Notes: generated by a model from the letters alone, not told the origin. A stretch of 64,000 nucleotides of DNA from Cylicocyclus nassatus (GCA_958299035.1 CATQJL010000179.1:62001-126000); one strand, 5' to 3'. Positions 15,201 through 30,200 are shown, counted from the first letter of the stretch. Translations and numbers: made by a program.

Positions 15201-18200
15201 CGTAGGCCTTGACACTCATTCGTAGGCCTTGACACTCGCTCGTAGGCCTTGACACTCGCTCGTAGGCCTTGACACTCGCTCGTAGGCCTTGACACTCATT
15301 CGTAAGCCTTGACACTCATTCGTAGGCCTTGACACTCGTTCGTAGGCCTTGACACTCGCTCGTAGGCCTTGACACTCATTCGTAGGCCTTGACACTCGCT
15401 CGTAGGCCTTGACACTCGCTCGTAGGACTTGACACTCGCTCGTAGGCCTTGACACTCATTCGTAGGCCTTGACACTCGCTCGTAGGTCTTGACACTCGCT
15501 CGTAGGCCTTGACACTCGCCCGTAGGCCTTGACACTCGCTCGTAGGCCTTGACACTCACTCATAGGCCTTGACACTCGCTCGTAGGCCTTGACACTCATT
15601 CGTAGGCCTTGACACTCATTCGTAGGCCTTGACACTCGCTCGTAGGCCTTGACACTCACTCGTAGGCCTTGACACTCGCTCGTAGGCCTTGACACTCATT
15701 CGTAGGCCTTGACACTCATTCGTAGGCCTTGACACTCGCTCGTAGGCCTTGATACTCATTCGTAGGCCTTGACACTCGCTCGTAGGCCTTGACACTCATT
15801 CGTAGGCCTTGACACTCGCTCGTAGGCCTTGACACTCGCTCGTAGGCCTTGACACTCGCTCGTAGGCCTTGACACTCGCTCGTAGGCCTTGACACTCGCT
15901 CGTAGGCCTTGACACTCACTCGTAGGCCTTGACACTCATTGGTAGGCCTTGACACTCATTGGTAGGCCTTGACACTCATTCGTAGGCCTTGACACTCATT
16001 CGTAGGCCTTGACACTCATTCGTAGGCCTTGACACTCGCCCGTAGGCCTTGACACTCGCTCGTAGGCCTTGACACTCGCCCGTAGGCCTTGACACTCGCT
16101 CGTAGGCCTTGACACTCGCTCGTAGGCCTTGACACTCACTCGTAGGCCTTGACACTCGCTCGTAGGCCTTGACACTCATTCGTAGGCCTTGACACTCATT
16201 CGTAGGCCTTGACACTCATTCGTAGGCCTTGACACTCGCTCGTAGGCCTTGACACTCACTCGTAGGCCTTGACACTCGCTCGTAGGCCTTGACACTCACT
16301 CATAGGCCTTGACACTCGCTCGTAGGCCTTGACACTCGCTCGTAGGCCTTGACACTCGCTCGTAGGCCTTGACACTCGCTCGTAGGCCTTGACACTCGCT
16401 CGTAGGCCTTGACACTCACTCGTAGGCCTTGACACTCATTGGTAGGCCTTGACACTCATTCGTAGGCCTTGACACTCGCTCGTAGGCCTTGACACTCACT
16501 CGTAGGCCTTGACACTCATTCGTAGGCCTTGACACTCGCTCGTAGGCCTTGACACTCGCTCGTAGGCCTTGACACTCGCTCGTAGGCCTTGACACTCGCT
16601 CGTAGGCCTTGACATTCGCTCGTAGGCCTTGACACTCGCTCGTAGGCCTTGACACTCGCTCGTAGGCCTTGACACTCATTCGTAGGCCTTGACACTCATT
16701 CGTAGGCCTTGACACTCATTCGTAAGCCTTGACACTCGCTCGTAGGCCTTGACACTCATTCGTAGGCCTTGACACTCACTCGTAGGCCTTGACACTCATT
16801 CGTAGGCCTTGACACTCGCTCGTAGGCCTTGACACTCGCTCGTAGGCCTTGACACTCGCTCGTAGGCCTTGACACTCATTCGTAAGCCTTGACACTCATT
16901 CGTAGGCCTTGACACTCGTTCGTAGGCCTTGACACTCGCTCGTAGGCCTTGACACTCATTCGTAGGCCTTGACACTCGCTCGTAGGCCTTGACACTCGCT
17001 CGTAGGACTTGACACTCGCTCGTAGGCCTTGACACTCATTCGTAGGCCTTGACACTCGCTCGTAGGTCTTGACACTCGCTCGTAGGCCTTGACACTCGCC
17101 CGTAGGCCTTGACACTCGCTCGTAGGCCTTGACACTCACTCATAGGCCTTGACACTCGCTCGTAGGCCTTGACACTCATTCGTAGGCCTTGACACTCATT
17201 CGTAGGCCTTGACACTCGCTCGTAGGCCTTGACACTCACTCGTAGGCCTTGACACTCGCTCGTAGGCCTTGACACTCATTCGTAGGCCTTGACACTCATT
17301 CGTAGGCCTTGACACTCGCTCGTAGGCCTTGACACTCATTCGTAGGCCTTGACACTCGCTCGTAGGCCTTGACACTCATTCGTAGGCCTTGACACTCGCT
17401 CGTAGGCCTTGACACTCGCTCGTAGGCCTTGACACTCGCTCGTAGGCCTTGACACTCGCTCGTAGGCCTTGACACTCGCTCGTAGGCCTTGACACTCACT
17501 CGTAGGCCTTGACACTCATTGGTAGGCCTTGACACTCATTGGTAGGCCTTGACACTCATTCGTAGGCCTTGACACTCATTCGTAGGCCTTGACACTCATT
17601 CGTAGGCCTTGACACTCGCCCGTAGGCCTTGACACTCGCTCGTAGGCCTTGACACTCGCCCGTAGGCCTTGACACTCGCTCGTAGGCCTTGACACTCGCT
17701 CGTAGGCCTTGACACTCACTCGTAGGCCTTGACACTCGCTCGTAGGCCTTGACACTCATTCGTAGGCCTTGACACTCATTCGTAGGCCTTGACACTCATT
17801 CGTAGGCCTTGACACTCGCTCGTAGGCCTTGACACTCACTCGTAGGCCTTGACACTCGCTCGTAGGCCTTGACACTCACTCATAGGCCTTGACACTCGCT
17901 CGTAGGCCTTGACACTCGCTCGTAGGCCTTGACACTCGCTCGTAGGCCTTGACACTCGCTCGTAGGCCTTGACACTCGCTCGTAGGCCTTGACACTCACT
18001 CGTAGGCCTTGACACTCATTGGTAGGCCTTGACACTCATTCGTAGGCCTTGACACTCATTCGTAGGCCTTGACACTCGCTCGTAGGCCTTGACACTCGCT
18101 CGTAGGCCTTGACACTCGCTCGTAGGCCTTGACACTCGCTCGTAGGCCTTGACACTCACTCGTAGGCCTTGACACTCATTGGTAGGCCTTGACACTCATT

Positions 18201-20460
18201 GGTAGGCCTTGACACTCACTCGTATTCCTTGACACTCATTCGTAGGCCTTGACACTCGCTCGTAGGCCTTGACACTCATTCGTAGGCCTTGACACTCATT
18301 CGTAGGCCTTGACACTCGCCCGTAGGCCTTGACACTCCCTCGTAGGCCTTGACACTCGCTCGTAGGCCTTGACACTCGCTCGTAGGCCTTGACACTCGCT
18401 CGTAGGCCTTGACACTCATTCGTAGGCCTTGACACTCGCTCGTAGGCCTTGACACTCGCTCGTAGGCCTTGACACTCATTCGTAGGCCTTGACACTCGCT
18501 CGTAGGCCTTGACACTCACTCGTAGGCCTTGACACTCATTCGTAGGCCTTGACACTCATTCGTAGGCCTTGACACTCATTCGTAGGCCTTGACACTCATT
18601 CGTAGGCCTTGACACTCATTCGTAGGCCTTGACACTCATTCGTAGGCCTTGACACTCGCTCGTAGGCCTTGACACTCATTCGTAGGCCTTGACACTCGCT
18701 CGTAGGCCTTGACACTCGCTCGTAGGCCTTGACACTCGCTCGTAGGCCTTGACACTCGCTCGTAGACCTTGACACTCGCCCGTAGGCCTTGACACTCGCT
18801 CGTAGGCCTTGACACTCACTCGTAGGCCTTGACACTCGCTCGTAGGCCTTGACACTCATTCGTAGGCCTTGACACTCGCTCGTAGGCCTTGACACTCACT
18901 CGTAGGCCTTGACACTCATTCGTAGGCCTTGACACTCATTCGTAGGCCTTGACACTCATTCGTAGGCCTTGACACTCATTCGTAGGCCTTGACACTCATT
19001 CGTAGGCCTTGACACTCGCTCGTAGGCCTTGACACTCGCTCGTAGGCCTTGACACTCGCTCGTAGGCCTTGACATTCGCTCGTAGGCCTTGACACTCGCT
19101 CGTAGGCCTTGACACTCGCTCGTAGGCCTTGACACTCATTCGTAGGCCTTGACACTCATTCGTAGGCCTTGACACTCATTCGTAAGCCTTGACACTCGCT
19201 CGTAGGCCTTGACACTCATTCGTAGGCCTTGACACTCACTCGTAGGCCTTGACACTCATTCGTAGGCCTTGACACTCGCTCGTAGGCCTTGACACTCGCT
19301 CGTAGGCCTTGACACTCGCTCGTAGGCCTTGACACTCATTCGTAAGCCTTGACACTCATTCGTAGGCCTTGACACTCGTTCGTAGGCCTTGACACTCGCT
19401 CGTAGGCCTTGACACTCATTCGTAGGCCTTGACACTCGCTCGTAGGCCTTGACACTCGCTCGTAGGACTTGACACTCGCTCGTAGGCCTTGACACTCATT
19501 CGTAGGCCTTGACACTCGCTCGTAGGTCTTGACACTCGCTCGTAGGCCTTGACACTCGCCCGTAGGCCTTGACACTCGCTCGTAGGCCTTGACACTCACT
19601 CATAGGCCTTGACACTCGCTCGTAGGCCTTGACACTCATTCGTAGGCCTTGACACTCATTCGTAGGCCTTGACACTCGCTCGTAGGCCTTGACACTCACT
19701 CGTAGGCCTTGACACTCGCTCGTAGGCCTTGACACTCATTCGTAGGCCTTGACACTCATTCGTAGGCCTTGACACTCGCTCGTAGGCCTTGACACTCATT
19801 CGTAGGCCTTGACACTCGCTCGTAGGCCTTGACACTCATTCGTAGGCCTTGACACTCGCTCGTAGGCCTTGACACTCGCTCGTAGGCCTTGACACTCGCT
19901 CGTAGGCCTTGACACTCGCTCGTAGGCCTTGACACTCGCTCGTAGGCCTTGACACTCACTCGTAGGCCTTGACACTCATTGGTAGGCCTTGACACTCATT
20001 GGTAGGCCTTGACACTCATTCGTAGGCCTTGACACTCATTCGTAGGCCTTGACACTCGCCCGTAGGCCTTGACACTCGCTCGTAGGCCTTGACACTCGCC
20101 CGTAGGCCTTGACACTCGCTCGTAGGCTTTGACACTCGCTCGTAGGCCTTGACACTCACTCGTAGGCCTTGACACTCGCTCGTAGGCCTTGACACTCATT
20201 CGTAGGCCTTGACACTCATTCGTAGGCCTTGACACTCATTCGTAGGCCTTGACACTCGCTCGTAGGCCTTGACACTCACTCGTAGGCCTTGACACTCGCT
20301 CGTAGGCCTTGACACTCACTCATAGGCCTTGACACTCGCTCGTAGGCCTTGACACTCGCTCGTAGGCCTTGACACTCGCTCGTAGGCCTTGACACTCGCT
20401 CGTAGGCCTTGACACTCGCTCGTAGGCCTTGACACTCACTCGTAGGCCTTGACACTCATT

Positions 20461-23400
20461 GGTAGGCCTTGACACTCATTCGTAGGCCTTGACACTCATT
20501 CGTAGGCCTTGACACTCGCTCGTAGGCCCTGACACTCGCTCGTAGGCCTTGACACTCGCTCGTAGGCCTTGACACTCGCTCGTAGGCCTTGACACTCACT
20601 CGTAGGCCTTGACACTCATTGGTAGGCCTTGACACTCATTGGTAGGCCTTGACACTCACTCGTATTCCTTGACACTCATTCGTAGGCCTTGACACTCGCT
20701 CGTAGGCCTTGACACTCATTCGTAGGCCTTGACACTCATTCGTAGGCCTTGACACTCGCCCGTAGGCCTTGACACTCCCTCGTAGGCCTTGACACTCGCT
20801 CGTAGGCCTTGACACTCGCTCGTAGGCCTTGACACTCGCTCGTAGGCCTTGACACTCATTCGTAGGCCTTGACACTCGCTCGTAGGCCTTGACACTCGCT
20901 CGTAGGCCTTGACACTCATTCGTAGGCCTTGACACTCGCTCGTAGGCCTTGACACTCACTCGTAGGCCTTGACACTCATTCGTAGGCCTTGACACTCATT
21001 CGTAGGCCTTGACACTCATTCGTAGGCCTTGACACTCATTCATAGGCCTTGACACTCATTCGTAGGCCTTGACACTCATTCGTAGGCCTTGACACTCGCT
21101 CGTAGGCCTTGACACTCATTCGTAGGCCTTGACACTCGCTCGTAGGCCTTGACACTCGCTCGTAGGCCTTGACACTCGCTCGTAGGCCTTGACACTCGCC
21201 CGTAGGCCTTGACACTCGCTCGTAGGCCTTGACACTCACTCGTAGGCCTTGACACTCGCTCGTAGGCCTTGACACTCACTCGTAGGCCTTGACACTCGCT
21301 CGTAGGCCTTGACACTCATTCGTAGGCCTTGACACTCGCTCGTAGGCCTTGACACTCACTCGTAGGCCTTGACACTCATTCGTAGGCCTTGACACTCGCT
21401 CGTAGGCCTTGACACTCACTCGTAGGCCTTGACACTCGCTCGTAGGCCTTGACACTCACTCATAGGCCTTGACACTCGCTCGTAGGCCTTGACACTCGCT
21501 CGTAGGCCTTGACACTCGCTCGTAGGCCTTGACACTCACTCATAGGCCTTGACACTCGCTCGTAGGCCTTGACACTCGCTCGTAGGCCTTGACACTCGCT
21601 CGTAGGCCTTGACACTCGCTCGTAGGCCTTGACACTCGCTCGTAGGCCTTGACACTCACTCGTAGGCCTTGACACTCATTGGTAGGCCTTGACACTCATT
21701 CGTAGGCCTTGACACTCATTCGTAGGCCTTGACACTCGCTCGTAGGCCCTGACACTCGCTCGTAGGCCTTGACACTCGCTCGTAGGCCTTGACACTCGCT
21801 CGTAGGCCTTGACACTCACTCGTAGGCCTTGACACTCATTGGTAGGCCTTGACACTCATTGGTAGGCCTTGACACTCACTCGTATTCCTTGACACTCATT
21901 CGTAGGCCTTGACACTCGCTCGTAGGCCTTGACACTCATTCGTAGGCCTTGACACTCATTCGTAGGCCTTGACACTCGCCCGTAGGCCTTGACACTCCCT
22001 CGTAGGCCTTGACACTCGCTCGTAGGCCTTGACACTCGCTCGTAGGCCTTGACACTCGCTCGTAGGCCTTGACACTCATTCGTAGGCCTTGACACTCGCT
22101 CGTAGGCCTTGACACTCGCTCGTAGGCCTTGACACTCATTCGTAGGCCTTGACACTCGCTCGTAGGCCTTGACACTCACTCGTAGGCCTTGACACTCATT
22201 CGTAGGCCTTGACACTCATTCGTAGGCCTTGACACTCATTCGTAGGCCTTGACACTCATTCATAGGCCTTGACACTCATTCGTAGGCCTTGACACTCATT
22301 CGTAGGCCTTGACACTCGCTCGTAGGCCTTGACACTCATTCGTAGGCCTTGACACTCGCTCGTAGGCCTTGACACTCGCTCGTAGGCCTTGACACTCGCT
22401 CGTAGGCCTTGACACTCGCCCGTAGGCCTTGACACTCGCTCGTAGGCCTTGACACTCACTCGTAGGCCTTGACACTCGCTCGTAGGCCTTGACACTCACT
22501 CGTAGGCCTTGACACTCGCTCGTAGGCCTTGACACTCATTCGTAGGCCTTGACACTCGCTCGTAGGCCTTGACACTCACTCGTAGGCCTTGACACTCATT
22601 CGTAGGCCTTGACACTCGCTCGTAGGCCTTGACACTCACTCGTAGGCCTTGACACTCGCTCGTAGGCCTTGACACTCACTCATAGGCCTTGACACTCGCT
22701 CGTAGGCCTTGACACTCGCTCGTAGGCCTTGACACTCGCTCGTAGGCCTTGACACTCGCTCGTAGGCCTTGACACTCGCTCGTAGGCCTTGACACTCACT
22801 CGTAGGCCTTGACACTCATTGGTAGGCCTTGACACTCATTCGTAGGCCTTGACACTCATTCGTAGGCCTTGACACTCGCTCGTAGGCCCTGACACTCGCT
22901 CGTAGGCCTTGACACTCGCTCGTAGGCCTTGACACTCGCTCGTAGGCCTTGACACTCACTCGTAGGCCTTGACACTCATTGGTAGGCCTTGACACTCATT
23001 GGTAGGCCTTGACACTCACTCGTATTCCTTGACACTCATTCGTAGGCCTTGACACTCGCTCGTAGGCCTTGACACTCATTCGTAGGCCTTGACACTCATT
23101 CGTAGGCCTTGACACTCGCCCGTAGGCCTTGACACTCCCTCGTAGGCCTTGACACTCGCTCGTAGGCCTTGACACTCGCTCGTAGGCCTTGACACTCGCT
23201 CGTAGGCCTTGACACTCATTCGTAGGCCTTGACACTCGCTCGTAGGCCTTGACACTCGCTCGTAGGCCTTGACACTCATTCGTAGGCCTTGACACTCGCT
23301 CGTAGGCCTTGACACTCACTCGTAGGCCTTGACACTCATTCGTAGGCCTTGACACTCATTCGTAGGCCTTGACACTCATTCGTAGGCCTTGACACTCATT

Positions 23401-23700
23401 CGTAGGCCTTGACACTCATTCGTAGGCCTTGACACTCATTCGTAGGCCTTGACACTCGCTCGTAGGCCTTGACACTCATTCGTAGGCCTTGACACTCGCT
23501 CGTAGGCCTTGACACTCGCTCGTAGGCCTTGACACTCGCTCGTAGGCCTTGACACTCGCTCGTAGGCCTTGACACTCGCCCGTAGGCCTTGACACTCGCT
23601 CGTAGGCCTTGACACTCACTCGTAGGCCTTGACACTCGCTCGTAGGCCTTGACACTCATTCGTAGGCCTTGACACTCGCTCGTAGGCCTTGACACTCACT
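20461..23700 (+). repeat. 1,220/1,140-bp three-copy tandem block
   Basis: Three successive copies are marked by a private ggccct variant at 20,521, 21,741 and 22,881 and by gtattcc at 20,661, 21,881 and 23,021. Offsets are 1,220 and 1,140 bp. A cataggc unit at 21,041 recurs at 22,261. The third copy has lost four units relative to the first interval. Confidence 0.8.
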
Positions 23701-26700
23701 CGTAGGCCTTGACACTCATTCGTAGGCCTTGACACTCATTCGTAGGCCTTGACACTCATTCGTAGGCCTTGACACTCATTCGTAGGCCTTGACACTCATT
23801 CGTAGGCCTTGACACTCATTCGTAGGCCTTGACACTCATTCGTAGGCCTTGACACTCGCTCGTAGGCCTTGACACTCACTCGTAGGCCTTGACACTCGCT
23901 CGTAGGCCTTGACACTCCTTCGTAGGCCTTGACACTCATTCGTAGGCCTTGACACTCGCTCGTAGGCCTTGACACTCATTCGTAGGCCTTGACACTCGCT
24001 CGTAGGCCTTGACACTCATTCGTAGGCCTTGACACTCGCTCGTAGGCCTTGACACTCGCTCGTAGGCCTTGACACTCGCTCGTAGGCCTTGACACTCACT
24101 CGTAGGCCTTGACACTCATTGGTAGGCCTTGACACTCATTGGTAGGCCTTGACACTCACTCGTATTCCTTGACACTCATTCGTAGGCCTTGACACTCGCT
24201 CGTAGGCCTTGACACTCATTCGTAGGCCTTGACACTCATTCGTAGGCCTTGACACTCGCTCGTAGGCCTTGACACTCACTCGTAGGCCTTGACACTCATT
24301 CGTAGGCCTTGACACTCGCTCGTAGGCCTTGACACTCATTCGTAGGCCTTGACACTCGCTCGTAGGCCTTGACACTCATTCGTAGGCCTTGACACTCATT
24401 TCTAGGCCTTGACACTCATTCGTAGGCCTTGACACTCGCTCGTAGGCCTTGACACTCACTCGTAGGCCTTGACACTCGCTCGTAGGCCTTGACACTCCTT
24501 CGTAGGCCTTGACACTCATTCGTAGGCCTTGACACTCGCTCGTAGGCCTTGACACTCATTCGTAGGCCTTGACACTCATTCGTAGGCCTTGACACTCATT
24601 CGTAGGCCTTGACACTCATTCGTAGGCCTTGACACTCATTCGTAGGCCTTGACACTCGCCCGTAGGCCTTGACACTCGCTCGTAGGTCTTGACACTCGCT
24701 CGTAGGCCTTGACACTCGCTCGTAGGCCTTGACACTCGCTCGTAGGCCTTGACACTCGCTCGTAGGCCTTGACACTCACTCGTAGGCCTTGACACTCATT
24801 CGTAGGCCTTGACACTCATTCGTAGGCCTTGACACTCGCTCGTAGGCCTTGACACTCATTCGTAGGCCTTGACACTCATTCGTAGGCCTTGACACTCATT
24901 CGTAGGCCTTGACACTCATTCGTAGGCCTTGACACTCATTCGTAGGCCTTGACACTCGCTCGCAGGCCTTGACACTCACTCGTAGGCCTTGACACTCGCT
25001 CGTAGGCCTTGACACTCGCTCGTAGGCCTTGACACTCGCTCGTAGGCCTTGACACTCGCTCGTAGGCCTTGACACTCACTCGTAGGCCTTGACACTCATT
25101 GGTAGGCCTTGACACTCACTCGTATTCCTTGACACTCATTCGTAGGCCTTGACACTCGCTCGTAGGCCTTGACACTCATTCGTAGGCCTTGACACTCGCT
25201 CGTAGGCCTTGACACTCGCCCGTAGGCCTTGACACTCCCTCGTAGGCCTTGACACTCGCTCGTAGGCCTTGACACTCGCTCGTAGGCCTTGACACTCGCT
25301 CGTAGGCCTTGACACTCATTCGTAGGCCTTGACACTCGCTCGTTGGCCTTGACACTCACTCGTAGGCCTTGACACTCATTCGTAGGCCTTGACACTCACT
25401 CGTAGGCCTTGACACTCATTCGTAGGCCTTGACACTCGCTCGTAGGCCTTGACACTCGCTCGTAGGCCTTGACACTCGCTCGTAGGCCTTGACACTCGCT
25501 CGTAGGCCTTGACACTCATTCGTAGGCCTTGACACTCGCTCGTAGGCCTTGACACTCATTCGTAGGCCTTGACACTCATTCGTAGGCCTTGACACTCGCT
25601 CGTAGGCCTTGACACTCCCTCGTAGGCCTTGACACTCGCTCGTAGGCCTTGACACTCGCTCGTAGGCCTTGACACTCACTCGTAGGCCTTGACACTCATT
25701 GGTAGGCCTTGACACTCATTCGTAGGCCTTGACACTCGCTCGTTGGCCTTGACACTCACTCGTAGGCCTTGACACTCATTCGTAGGCCTTGACACTCACT
25801 CGTAGGCCTTGACACTCATTCGTAGGCCTTGACACTCGCTCGTAGGCCTTGACACTCGCTCGTAGGCCTTGACACTCGCTCGTAGGCCTTGACACTCGCT
25901 CGTAGGCCTTGACACTCATTCGTAGGCCTTGACACTCGCTCGTAGGCCTCGACACTCATTCGTAGGCCTTGACACTCATTCGTAGGCCTTGACACTCGCT
26001 CGTAGGCCTTGACACTCCCTCGTAGGCCTTGACACTCGCTCGTAGGCCTTGACACTCGCTCGTAGGCCTTGACACTCACTCGTAGGCCTTGACACTCATT
26101 GGTAGGCCTTGACACTCATTCGTAGGCCTTGACACTCGCTCGTAGGCCTTGACACTCACTCGTAGGCCTTGACACTCATTCGTAGGCCTTGACACTCGCT
26201 CGTAGGCCTTGACACTCGCTCGTAGGCCTTGACACTCACTCGTAGGCCTTGACACTCGCTCGTAGGCCTTGACACTCGCTCGTAGGCCTTGACACTCGCT
26301 CGTAGGCCTTGACACTCGCTCGTAGGCCTTGACACTCACTCGTAGGCCTTGACACTCATTGGTAGGCCTTGACACTCATTCGTAGGCCTTGACACTCATT
26401 CGTAGGCCTTGACACTCGCTCGTAGGCCTTGACACTCGCTCGTAGGCCTTGACACTCGCTCGTAGGCCTTGACACTCGCTCGTAGGCCTTGACACTCACT
26501 CGTAGGCCTTGACACTCATTGGTAGGCCTTGACACTCATTGGTAGGCCTTGACACTCACTCGTATTCCTTGACACTCATTCGTAGGCCTTGACACTCGCT
26601 CGTAGGCCTTGACACTCATTCGTAGGCCTTGACACTCATTCGTAGGCCTTGACACTCGCCCGTAGGCCTTGACACTCCCTCGTAGGCCTTGACACTCCTT

Positions 26701-27280
26701 CGTAGGCCTTGACACTCATTCGTAGGCCTTGACACTCGCTCGTAGGCCTTGACACTCATTCGTAGGCCTTGACACTCGCTCGTAGGCCTTGACACTCGCT
26801 CGTAGGCCTTGACACTCGCTCGTAGGCCTTGACACTCGCTCGTAGGCCTTGACACTCACTCGTAGGCCTTGACACTCGCTCGTAGGCCTTGACACTCATT
26901 CGTAGGCCTTGACACTCGCTCGTAGGCCTTGACACTCACTCGTAGGCCTTGACACTCATTCGTAGGCCTTGACACTCATTCGTAGGCCTTGACACTCATT
27001 CGTAGGCCTTGACACTCATTCGTAGGCCTTGACACTCATTCGTAGGCCTTGACACTCATTCGTAGGCCTTGACACTCATTCGTAGGCCTTGACACTCGCT
27101 CGTAGGCCTTGACACTCACTCGTAGGCCTTGACACTCGCTCGTAGGCCTTGACACTCACTCGTAGGCCTTGACACTCATTCGTAGGCCTTGACACTCGCT
27201 CGTAGGCCTTGACACTCATTCGTAGGCCTTGACACTCGCTCGTAGGCCTTGACACTCATTCTTAGGCCTTGACACTCATT

Positions 27281-30200
27281 CGTAGGCCTTGACACTCATT
27301 CGTAGGCCTTGACACTCGCTCGTAGGCCTTGACACTCACTCGTAGGCCTTGACACTCGCTCGTAGGCCTTGACACTCCTTCGTAGGCCTTGACACTCATT
27401 CGTAGGCCTTGACACTCGCTCGTAGGCCTTGACACTCATTCGTAGGCCTTGACACTCATTCGTAGGCCTTGACACTCATTCGTAGGCCTTGACACTCGCC
27501 CGTAGGCCTTGACACTCGCTCGTAGGTCTTGACACTCGCTCGTAGGCCTTGACACTCGCTCGTAGGCCTTGACACTCGCTCGTAGGCCTTGACACTCGCT
27601 CGTAGGCCTTGACACTCACTCGTAGGCCTTGACACTCATCGTAGGCCTTGACACTCATTCGTAGGCCTTGACACTCGCTCGTAGGCCTTGACACTCATTC
27701 GTAGGCCTTGACACTCATTCGTAGGCCTTGACACTCATTCGTAGGCCTTGACACTCATTCGTAGGCCTTGACACTCATTCGTAGGCCTTGACACTCGCTC
27801 GCAGGCCTTGACACTCACTCGTAGGCCTTGACACTCGCTCGTAGGCCTTGACACTCGCTCGTAGGCCTTGACACTCGCTCGTAGGCCTTGACACTCGCTC
27901 GTAGGCCTTGACACTCACTCGTAGGCCTTGACACTCATTGGTAGGCCTTGACACTCATTGGTAGGCCTTGACACTCACTCGTATTCCTTGACACTCATTC
28001 GTAGGCCTTGACACTCGCTCGTAGGCCTTGACACTCATTCGTAGGCCTTGACACTCGCTCGTAGGCCTTGACACTCGCCCGTAGGCCTTGACACTCCCTC
28101 GTAGGCCTTGACACTCGCTCGTAGGCCTTGACACTCGCTCGTAGGCCTTGACACTCATTCGTAGGCCTTGACACTCACTCGTAGGCCTTGACACTCATTC
28201 GTAGGCCTTGACACTCGCTCGTAGGCCTTGACACTCATTCGTAGGCCTTGACACTCGCTCGTTGGCCTTGACACTCACTCGTAGGCCTTGACACTCATTC
28301 GTAGGCCTTGACACTCACTCGTAGGCCTTGACACTCATTCGTAGGCCTTGACACTCGCTCGTAGGCCTTGACACTCGCTCGTAGGCCTTGACACTCGCTC
28401 GTAGGCCTTGACACTCGCTCGTAGGCCTTGACACTCATTCGTAGGCCTTGACACTCGCTCGTAGGCCTTGACACTCATTCGTAGGCCTTGACACTCATTC
28501 GTAGGCCTTGACACTCGCTCGTAGGCCTTGACACTCCCTCGTAGGCCTTGACACTCGCTCGTAGGCCTTGACACTCGCTCGTAGGCCTTGACACTCACTC
28601 GTAGGCCTTGACACTCATTGGTAGGCCTTGACACTCATTCGTAGGCCTTGACACTCGCTCGTAGGCCTTGACACTCACTCGTAGGCCTTGACACTCATTC
28701 GTAGGCCTTGACACTCGCTCGTAGGCCTTGACACTCGCTCGTAGGCCTTGACACTCGCTCGTAGGCCTTGACACTCATTCGTAGGCCTTGACACTCGCTC
28801 GTAGGCCTTGACACTCATTCGTAGGCCTTGACACTCGCTCGTAGGCCTTGACACTCACTCGTAGGCCTTGACACTCATTCGTAGGCCTTGACACTCATTC
28901 GTAGGCCTTGACACTCATTCGTAGGCCTTGACACTCATTCGTAGGCCTTGACACTCATTCGTAGGCCTTGACACTCATTCGTAGGCCTTGACACTCATTC
29001 GTAGGCCTTGACACTCGCTCGTAGGCCTTGACACTCACTCGTAGGCCTTGACACTCGCTCGTAGGCCTTGACACTCCTTCGTAGGCCTTGACACTCATTC
29101 GTAGGCCTTGACACTCGCTCGTAGGCCTTGACACTCATTCGTAGGCCTTGACACTCGCTCGTAGGCCTTGACACTCATTCGTAGGCCTTGACACTCGCCC
29201 GTAGGCCTTGACACTCGCTCGTAGGTCTTGACACTCGCTCGTAGGCCTTGACACTCGCTCGTAGGCCTTGACACTCGCTCGTAGGCCTTGACACTCGCTC
29301 GTAGGCCTTGACACTCACTCGTAGGCCTTGACACTCATCGTAGGCCTTGACACTCATTCGTAGGCCTTGACACTCGCTCGTAGGCCTTGACACTCATTCG
29401 TAGGCCTTGACACTCATTCGTAGGCCTTGACACTCATTCGTAGGCCTTGACACTCATTCGTAGGCCTTGACACTCATTCGTAGGCCTTGACACTCGCTCG
29501 CAGGCCTTGACACTCACTCGTAGGCCTTGACACTCGCTCGTAGGCCTTGACACTCGCTCGTAGGCCTTGACACTCGCTCGTAGGCCTTGACACTCGCTCG
29601 TAGGCCTTGACACTCACTCGTAGGCCTTGACACTCATTGGTAGGCCTTGACACTCATTGGTAGGCCTTGACACTCACTCGTATTCCTTGACACTCATTCG
29701 TAGGCCTTGACACTCGCTCGTAGGCCTTGACACTCATTCGTAGGCCTTGACACTCGCTCGTAGGCCTTGACACTCGCCCGTAGGCCTTGACACTCCCTCG
29801 TAGGCCTTGACACTCGCTCGTAGGCCTTGACACTCGCTCGTAGGCCTTGACACTCATTCGTAGGCCTTGACACTCACTCGTAGGCCTTGACACTCATTCG
29901 TAGGCCTTGACACTCGCTCGTAGGCCTTGACACTCATTCGTAGGCCTTGACACTCGCTCGTTGGCCTTGACACTCACTCGTAGGCCTTGACACTCATTCG
30001 TAGGCCTTGACACTCACTCGTAGGCCTTGACACTCATTCGTAGGCCTTGACACTCGCTCGTAGGCCTTGACACTCGCTCGTAGGCCTTGACACTCGCTCG
30101 TAGGCCTTGACACTCGCTCGTAGGCCTTGACACTCATTCGTAGGCCTTGACACTCGCTCGTAGGCCTTGACACTCATTCGTAGGCCTTGACACTCATTCG

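Larger units (their letters stand above)
1..20000 (+). repeat. Family A higher-order repeat, ten core copies
   Basis: A core of about 750 bp is recognisable by ordered private variants: gacattcgct, then gtaagcc twice, a GTT-ending unit, gtaggac, gtaggtc, cataggc and usually gatactc. Using the gtaggtc unit as anchor, copies lie at 2,041, 4,681, 6,461, 8,041, 10,101, 12,061, 13,621, 15,481, 17,061 and 19,521. Spacings are 2,640, 1,780, 1,580, 2,060, 1,960, 1,560, 1,860, 1,580 and 2,460 bp, all multiples of 20. The cores are nearly identical, while the stretches between them gain or lose whole units. That pattern fits unequal exchange in unit register. The gatactc variant is present in the first eight copies and absent from the last two. 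Confidence 0.9.

Noticed and set aside
1..27638. CRISPR array
   Set aside because: There are no unique spacers; the units abut each other and differ only by a few recurrent bases.
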